From: Chloroflexi bacterium RBG_13_51_18
Lineage (GTDB): Bacteria > Chloroflexota > Dehalococcoidia > Dehalococcoidales > RBG-16-60-22
NCBI GenBank assembly: GCA_001796495.1
Contig: MGMR01000084.1
Coordinates: 380-9,831, forward strand
Direction of reading: 5' to 3'
Length of the DNA: 9,452 nucleotides
The notes under the pieces are model-generated. The model ran no database searches and was not told the DNA's origin. It saw only the letters and a list, made by a program, of their open reading frames with translations. Position numbers and translations under genes: made by a program. Shown piece by piece: positions 6,806 to 9,452 of the stretch. The stretch's first letter is position 1. The number at the start of each line of letters is the position of its first letter.

Positions 6806-6834
6806 ATTTTACACGGTATCGTGTATTTTGTCAA
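6806..6834 (-). promoter_or_regulatory. Promoter of the acyl-CoA synthetase gene
   Basis: On the minus strand TTGACA (6834-6829, perfect -35), a 17-nt spacer and TAAAAT (6811-6806) form a strong sigma-70-type promoter pointing at the synthetase gene. The -35 overlaps the TGA stop of the upstream XRE gene (6831-6833). The spacer contains the operator at 6810-6825. Confidence 0.85.
6810..6825. promoter_or_regulatory. Operator copy 2 (TACACG-N4-CGTGTA)
   Basis: Perfect 6-bp inverted repeat TACACGGTATCGTGTA lying between -35 and -10 of the synthetase promoter and sharing two bases with the -10. The same arms and the same offset from the -10 recur in the XRE gene's promoter (7084-7099). A protein bound here would block RNA polymerase; the XRE protein encoded next door is the obvious candidate. 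Confidence 0.75.
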
Positions 6835-7073
6835 GGCTTCTTTTTCCGGGGGGAGGCATCGTATTTAAACCTGGCCTGTTCCGCGATAATCGAGAGCAGC
6901 GTGGACGAGGCGCCGCGGGGGCGATACATGCCCGTTTCCCATTCGCTGATGGTCTGCTGCCGCGTTCCCAGCCGCGCGGAAAGCTCATTCTGCGTCAGGC
7001 CCAGGTGACGGCGTAGCGCCTGGATGCTCTCCCCGTCCCATTGCCTTTTATTGCCTGTCCCTTTCTTTTTCAC
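6831..7073 (-). CDS. Small XRE-family repressor (solitary, antitoxin-like)
   Basis: An 80-aa DNA-binding protein with one Cro/C1-type helix-turn-helix: helix 1 about 15-24 (SIQALRRHLG), helix 2 about 27-35 (TQNELSARLG), recognition helix about 38-47 (RQQTISEWETG), then a short helix (STLLSIIAEQ) and a basic tail (RKKKP). The PRGASS-LLSII segment resembles the HigA-type/COG2944 antitoxin regulators, but no toxin gene is adjacent. The GTG at 7073 is the only plausible start before the domain. It lies seven bases past the -10, so the mRNA is probably leaderless. Its own promoter and that of the downstream acyl-CoA synthetase gene carry the same operator, so it likely represses both. The inducer, if any, is unknown; the short protein has no separate ligand domain. 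Confidence 0.88.
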   Translation of the reverse strand: MKKKGTGNKRQWDGESIQALRRHLGLTQNELSARLGTRQQTISEWETGMYRPRGASSTLLSIIAEQARFKYDASPRKKKP

Positions 7074-7079
7074 GCCCTG

Positions 7080-7108
7080 ATTCTACACGATGCCGTGTAA
7101 GCCGTCAA
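7080..7108 (-). promoter_or_regulatory. Promoter of the XRE repressor gene
   Basis: On the minus strand TTGACG (7108-7103), a 17-nt spacer and TAGAAT (7085-7080) form a strong promoter. With a standard six-base discriminator, the start point falls at 7073, the G of the GTG start codon. The spacer contains the operator at 7084-7099. Confidence 0.8.
7084..7099. promoter_or_regulatory. Operator copy 1 (TACACG-N4-CGTGTA)
   Basis: Inverted repeat TACACGATGCCGTGTA with perfect 6-bp arms, positioned relative to the -10 exactly as the copy at 6810-6825 (the operator begins four bases inside the start of the -10 hexamer in both). This suggests autorepression by the XRE protein. Only the central four bases differ between the copies. 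Confidence 0.75.
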
Positions 7109-7154
7109 TAGCCCGGCCATCATCGTGCTCTTTTCTCATCCTTACCCCCTGGCC

Positions 7155-7208
7155 CCCTCTCTGCCTGTTAATATTAAATCCGGTCGTAAAATAGATTGGC
7201 GGAGAGGG
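7155..7208. repeat. Long inverted repeat, 11-bp arms
   Basis: CCCTCTCTGCC (7155-7165) pairs with GGCGGAGAGGG (7198-7208), with ten Watson-Crick pairs and one G-U, around a 32-nt AT-rich loop. The preceding CTTACCCCCTGGCC style and pyrimidine/purine arms resemble dispersed intergenic repeats seen in many bacterial genomes. It has no T-run and is not placed to terminate either neighbour. Confidence 0.5.
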
Positions 7209-7224
7209 AGAAATAATTTAGAAT

Positions 7225-7275
7225 AGGGGTCTGCACCCCTCTTAGCCGCCCCGTTGGGGGGTGAAGGAAAGAGGG
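7225..7275. repeat. Compound hairpin element
   Basis: Three nested or competing dyads: AGGGGT-CTGC-ACCCCT (7225-7240, perfect), CCCC-GTT-GGGG (7249-7259), and an outer pair CCCTCTT (7237-7243) with AAGAGGG (7269-7275) enclosing the second. The first and outer dyads share bases, so they exclude each other. It is likely a short dispersed repeat or a structured transcript; no coding content. Confidence 0.45.
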
Positions 7276-7328
7276 TAATTAATTATCAATACCAAAAAAC
7301 CAGTATTTAAAAAACCCGTCTCCCGCCT

Positions 7329-7375
7329 GGATATAGAAGATAATGAGAGAATTAGAGAGATAGCGAGAGATATCC
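7329..7375. repeat. Purine-rich segment bounded by GGATAT/ATATCC
   Basis: GGATAT (7329-7334) and ATATCC (7370-7375) are inverted arms around a 35-nt stretch rich in GAGAGA-like purine runs with an imperfect repeat period of about 8-10. It lies 34 bp upstream of the groES -35. Function is not evident and chance is possible. Confidence 0.25.
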
Positions 7376-7409
7376 GGCCGTAGCCTGCCTTAAATACTAC
7401 TGCCGCAAT

Positions 7410-7438
7410 TTGCGATGTATCCATTTCTGCGGTATTAT
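7410..7438 (+). promoter_or_regulatory. groESL promoter
   Basis: TTGCGA (7410-7415), a 17-nt spacer and TATTAT (7433-7438) give a vegetative sigma-type promoter with start predicted near 7445, immediately before the CIRCE element. No separate heat-shock sigma site is evident. Confidence 0.75.
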
Positions 7439-7445
7439 GTAGATG

Positions 7446-7472
7446 TTAGCACTCTCGACCAGAGAGTGCTAA
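7446..7472. promoter_or_regulatory. CIRCE operator (HrcA binding site)
   Basis: Perfect consensus TTAGCACTC-N9-GAGTGCTAA. In many bacteria the HrcA repressor binds this element and releases it when GroEL is titrated by unfolded protein. Here it begins at the predicted transcription start, so it lies in the 5' untranslated region of groES. hrcA itself is not in the window. Confidence 0.97.
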
Positions 7473-7519
7473 ATAACGTCAAGACACATTAATCACTAAT
7501 TCAAGAAAGGAGGCAAGGT

Positions 7520-7816
7520 ATGGCAACTAAATTGCAGCCCCTGGCAGACCGCGTCCTGGTTAAACCCATGGAGAAGGAAGAGAAAACCAAGTCCGGGATA
7601 TACCTGCCGGATACAGCCAAGGAAAAACCCCAGGAGGGAGAAATCGTGGCGGTAGGGCCGGGCAAAATGACAGATGAAGGCAAACGGATTCCCATGGACC
7701 TCAAGGTTGGCGACAAGGTCATTTACGCCAAGTACGGGGGCACGGAAATCAAAGTCGATGATGAAGAAATGATGATTCTCCGCGAGAGCGATATTCTGGC
7801 GAAGAAGTCCAAATAA
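7520..7816 (+). CDS. groES: Co-chaperonin GroES (Hsp10)
   Basis: A 98-aa GroES, normal family length. Seven copies form the lid that closes the GroEL folding chamber in the cytoplasm. The sequence shows the N-terminal LQPLADRVLVKP strand, the mobile loop around EKTKSGIYLPDTAKEK (about 21-36, with the hydrophobic IYL contact for GroEL), VAVGPG, and VGDKVIYAKYGGTEIK near the C-terminus. The start is fixed by AAAGGAGG at 7506-7513, six bases before the ATG. It is the first gene of the CIRCE-controlled operon; groEL follows after 25 nt. Confidence 0.98.
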   Translation: MATKLQPLADRVLVKPMEKEEKTKSGIYLPDTAKEKPQEGEIVAVGPGKMTDEGKRIPMDLKVGDKVIYAKYGGTEIKVDDEEMMILRESDILAKKSK

Positions 7817-7841
7817 CCCAGGGAAGTAAGGAGGCAGAAAT

Positions 7842-9452
7842 ATGGCAAAACAAATTATTTTCGGTGAAGATGTAAGACATGCCCTGAAAAAGGGCATCGA
7901 TGCTCTGGCGGACGCGGTCAAGGTTACCCTCGGACCCAGGGGCCACTGCGTGGCGCTGGATAAAAAATGGGGGGCGCCCTCGGTCATTGATGATGGGGTA
8001 ACCATCGCCAAAGACATTGAGCTCCCTGACCCGTTCGAGAATATGGGCGTGCAGCTGGTCAAGGAAGCCGCCAGCAAGACTAATGACGCCTGCGGCGACG
8101 GCACCACCACCTCGACCATTCTCGCCCACGCTATCATTTCCGGCGGTTTCAAAAATATCGCCGCCGGCGCTGAATCCCAGGCCCTGAAAAGGGGCATCCA
8201 GAAAGCTACTGCCGCTGTCGTCGAGCAACTGAAAAAGGACTCCAAGGAAATCAAGGACAAGGAACAGATTGCCCAGGTGGGCACCATCACCGCCAAGGAC
8301 AAGGAAATCGGCGACTTGCTGGCCGAGGTCATGGAAAAGGTCGGCAAGGATGGCGTTATCACTGTCGAAGAGTCCAAGGGCACCCAGTATGAAATAGAGT
8401 ATGTTGAAGGCATGCAGTTCGACCGCGGCTATGTCAGCGCTTATTTCGTCACCAACGCCGAGCGCATGGAAGCGGTCATTGAAGACCCCTATATCCTGAT
8501 TACGGATAAGAAAATTTCCGCCGTGGCGGATATCTTGCCCGCTCTGGAGAAAATCCTCCAGGTATCCAAGAACCTGCTCATCGTCGCCGAGGATATCGAC
8601 GGCGAGGCGCTGGCAACTTTAGTAGTTAACAAACTTCGCGGCACTATCAATGTCCTGGGCGTGAAAGCCCCCGGCTTCGGCGACCGCCGCAAGGCGATGC
8701 TGGAGGATATGGCCATCCTCACCGGCGGCAAGGTCATCTCGGAAGAGGTTGGGCGGAAACTGGACTCGGTTACCGTGGAAGATCTCGGCCGGGCGCGCCG
8801 CGTCACCTCGGATAAAGACAACACCACTATCGTCGAAGGCAAAGGCTCCGAGGAGGAAATCAAGGCCAGAATCAAGCAGATTAAAGCCCAGATTGAAGAG
8901 ACCACCTCGGACTTCGACCGCGAGAAACTGCAGGAAAGGCAGGCCAAGCTTGTCGGCGGCGTCGCCGTCATCAAGGTAGGCGCCTCCACTGAAGTCGAGC
9001 TCAAGGAAAAGAAGCACCGCGTCGAGGACGCTCTCTCGGCCACCCGCGCCGCGGTAGAGGAAGGAATCCTGCCCGGCGGCGGCGTTGGTCTCTTGAACGC
9101 TATCCACGTGCTGGATAAACTTAAGGTCGCCGAAGACGAAGCTACCGGTGTTGACGTTGTCCGCAAGGCTATCATCGAGCCACTCCGCTGGATAGCCGAT
9201 AATGCTGGCAAGGACGGCTCGGTTATTATCGATGCCGTGAAAAAGGCCAAGAAGGGCACCGGCTATGATGCCGAGACCGATGAGTTCGTCGATATGGTAA
9301 CCAGGGGCATTATCGACCCCACCAAGGTCGTCCGCACCGGACTGGAAAACGCTGCCAGCATCGCTGTCATGGTCCTGGTGACCGAAGCGCTGGTTGCTGA
9401 TATCCCGGAAAAGAAAGAGTCTGCCGGTATGCCCGGCGGAGCTGGTGGTATG
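7842..9452 (+). CDS. groEL: Chaperonin GroEL (Hsp60), 3' end cut by window
   Basis: 537 codons of GroEL are present with no stop before the window edge. The visible end MPGGAGGM is already the Gly-Met tail of the family, so only a few codons are missing. GroEL forms the double-ring ATP-driven folding chamber. ATP-site features: TLGPRG (about 29-34), Asp51 in DDG, the GDGTTT loop with Asp86, and the VEDALSATRAAVEEGILPGGG region that carries the hydrolytic Asp. The apical domain includes VEGMQFDRGYVSAYFVTN. Unusual residues are Cys37 (RGHCVALDK) and Cys84 directly before GDGTTT, where Ala or Val is usual. The ribosome site TAAGGAGG (7827-7834) is seven bases before the ATG. Cotranscribed with groES. 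Confidence 0.98.
   Translation, partial: MAKQIIFGEDVRHALKKGIDALADAVKVTLGPRGHCVALDKKWGAPSVIDDGVTIAKDIELPDPFENMGVQLVKEAASKTNDACGDGTTTSTILAHAIISGGFKNIAAGAESQALKRGIQKATAAVVEQLKKDSKEIKDKEQIAQVGTITAKDKEIGDLLAEVMEKVGKDGVITVEESKGTQYEIEYVEGMQFDRGYVSAYFVTNAERMEAVIEDPYILITDKKISAVADILPALEKILQVSKNLLIVAEDIDGEALATLVVNKLRGTINVLGVKAPGFGDRRKAMLEDMAILTGGKVISEEVGRKLDSVTVEDLGRARRVTSDKDNTTIVEGKGSEEEIKARIKQIKAQIEETTSDFDREKLQERQAKLVGGVAVIKVGASTEVELKEKKHRVEDALSATRAAVEEGILPGGGVGLLNAIHVLDKLKVAEDEATGVDVVRKAIIEPLRWIADNAGKDGSVIIDAVKKAKKGTGYDAETDEFVDMVTRGIIDPTKVVRTGLENAASIAVMVLVTEALVADIPEKKESAGMPGGAGGM

Larger units (their letters stand above)
7109..7409. other. Gene-free spacer between the divergent XRE and groES promoters
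   Basis: About 300 bp without a supportable gene, visibly richer in A/T than its surroundings apart from G/C hairpin arms. It holds the inverted repeats listed separately (7155-7208, 7225-7275, 7329-7375). A 60-codon minus-strand frame at 7242-7424 has no ribosome site, runs over the groES -35 and looks spurious. No terminator is needed because the flanking genes point away. Confidence 0.6.

Noticed and set aside
6831..7073. Type II toxin-antitoxin module
   Set aside because: The XRE protein resembles HigA-type antitoxins, but the adjacent genes are a CoA ligase and groES, and no toxin-sized frame with a ribosome site accompanies it.
7225..7275. Terminator function for the hairpin cluster
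   Set aside because: Flanking genes are transcribed away from it and no T-tract follows in either direction.
7242..7424. 60-codon minus-strand frame in the XRE-groES spacer
   Set aside because: No Shine-Dalgarno, overlaps the groES -35 and several inverted repeats, no recognisable motif.
7496..8413. Long minus-strand frame (305 codons) opposite groES-groEL
   Set aside because: It is antisense to two unmistakable chaperonin genes, is low-complexity Ser/Leu/Ala-rich in translation and has no ribosome site; it is a codon-bias shadow.
8489..9259. Long minus-strand frame (256 codons) opposite groEL
   Set aside because: Same reason: composition reflects the complement of groEL codons and no family motif is visible.

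Overview
The window looks like chromosomal DNA from an uncultured anaerobic bacterium, most likely Chloroflexota of the class Dehalococcoidia. The basis is the remembered style of its GroEL N-terminus (KWGAPSVIDDGVTIAKD), an XRE regulator of a type I associate with that class, and the acyl-CoA gene content. This is an impression from recall, not a search result. Coding density is high, genes change strand often, and no tRNA, rRNA, CRISPR array, insertion sequence or convincing rho-independent terminator is visible.

Layout. At the left edge is the 3' part of a plus-strand tyrosine phosphatase (1-524). It converges, with a single base between the stop codons, on a two-gene minus-strand operon: a MeaB/ArgK-type GTPase (1661-2638) overlapping by 11 nt an acyl-CoA dehydrogenase (526-1671). 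A 159-bp divergent promoter region (2639-2797) separates this operon from a small His-bearing three-helix membrane protein (2798-3130) and a HAD-superfamily hydrolase (3178-3873). These converge on a second minus-strand group: a DUF2851 protein (3880-5193), an alpha-subunit-like ADP-forming acyl-CoA synthetase (5288-6718) and an 80-aa XRE-type repressor (6831-7073). A roughly 340-bp AT-richer, hairpin-laden spacer follows. The window ends with the groES-groEL operon behind a textbook CIRCE element; groEL is cut by the window edge close to its natural end.

Main observation. The XRE gene and the acyl-CoA synthetase gene each have a near-consensus sigma-70-type promoter with a 17-bp spacer. Inside each spacer, at exactly the same offset, is the same inverted repeat TACACG-N4-CGTGTA. 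This reads as a self-contained regulatory circuit in which the small repressor controls itself and the downstream CoA-ligase gene. The repressor promoter is placed so that its mRNA would start at or next to the GTG start codon (leaderless), whereas the ligase mRNA would carry an approximately 80-nt leader with two mutually exclusive hairpins.

Metabolic sense. The acyl-CoA dehydrogenase, the MeaB-like chaperone (partner of B12-dependent acyl-CoA mutases) and the ADP-forming acyl-CoA synthetase subunit all point to fatty/branched acyl-CoA metabolism with substrate-level ATP formation. Neither the mutase nor the ATP-grasp beta subunit is in the window.
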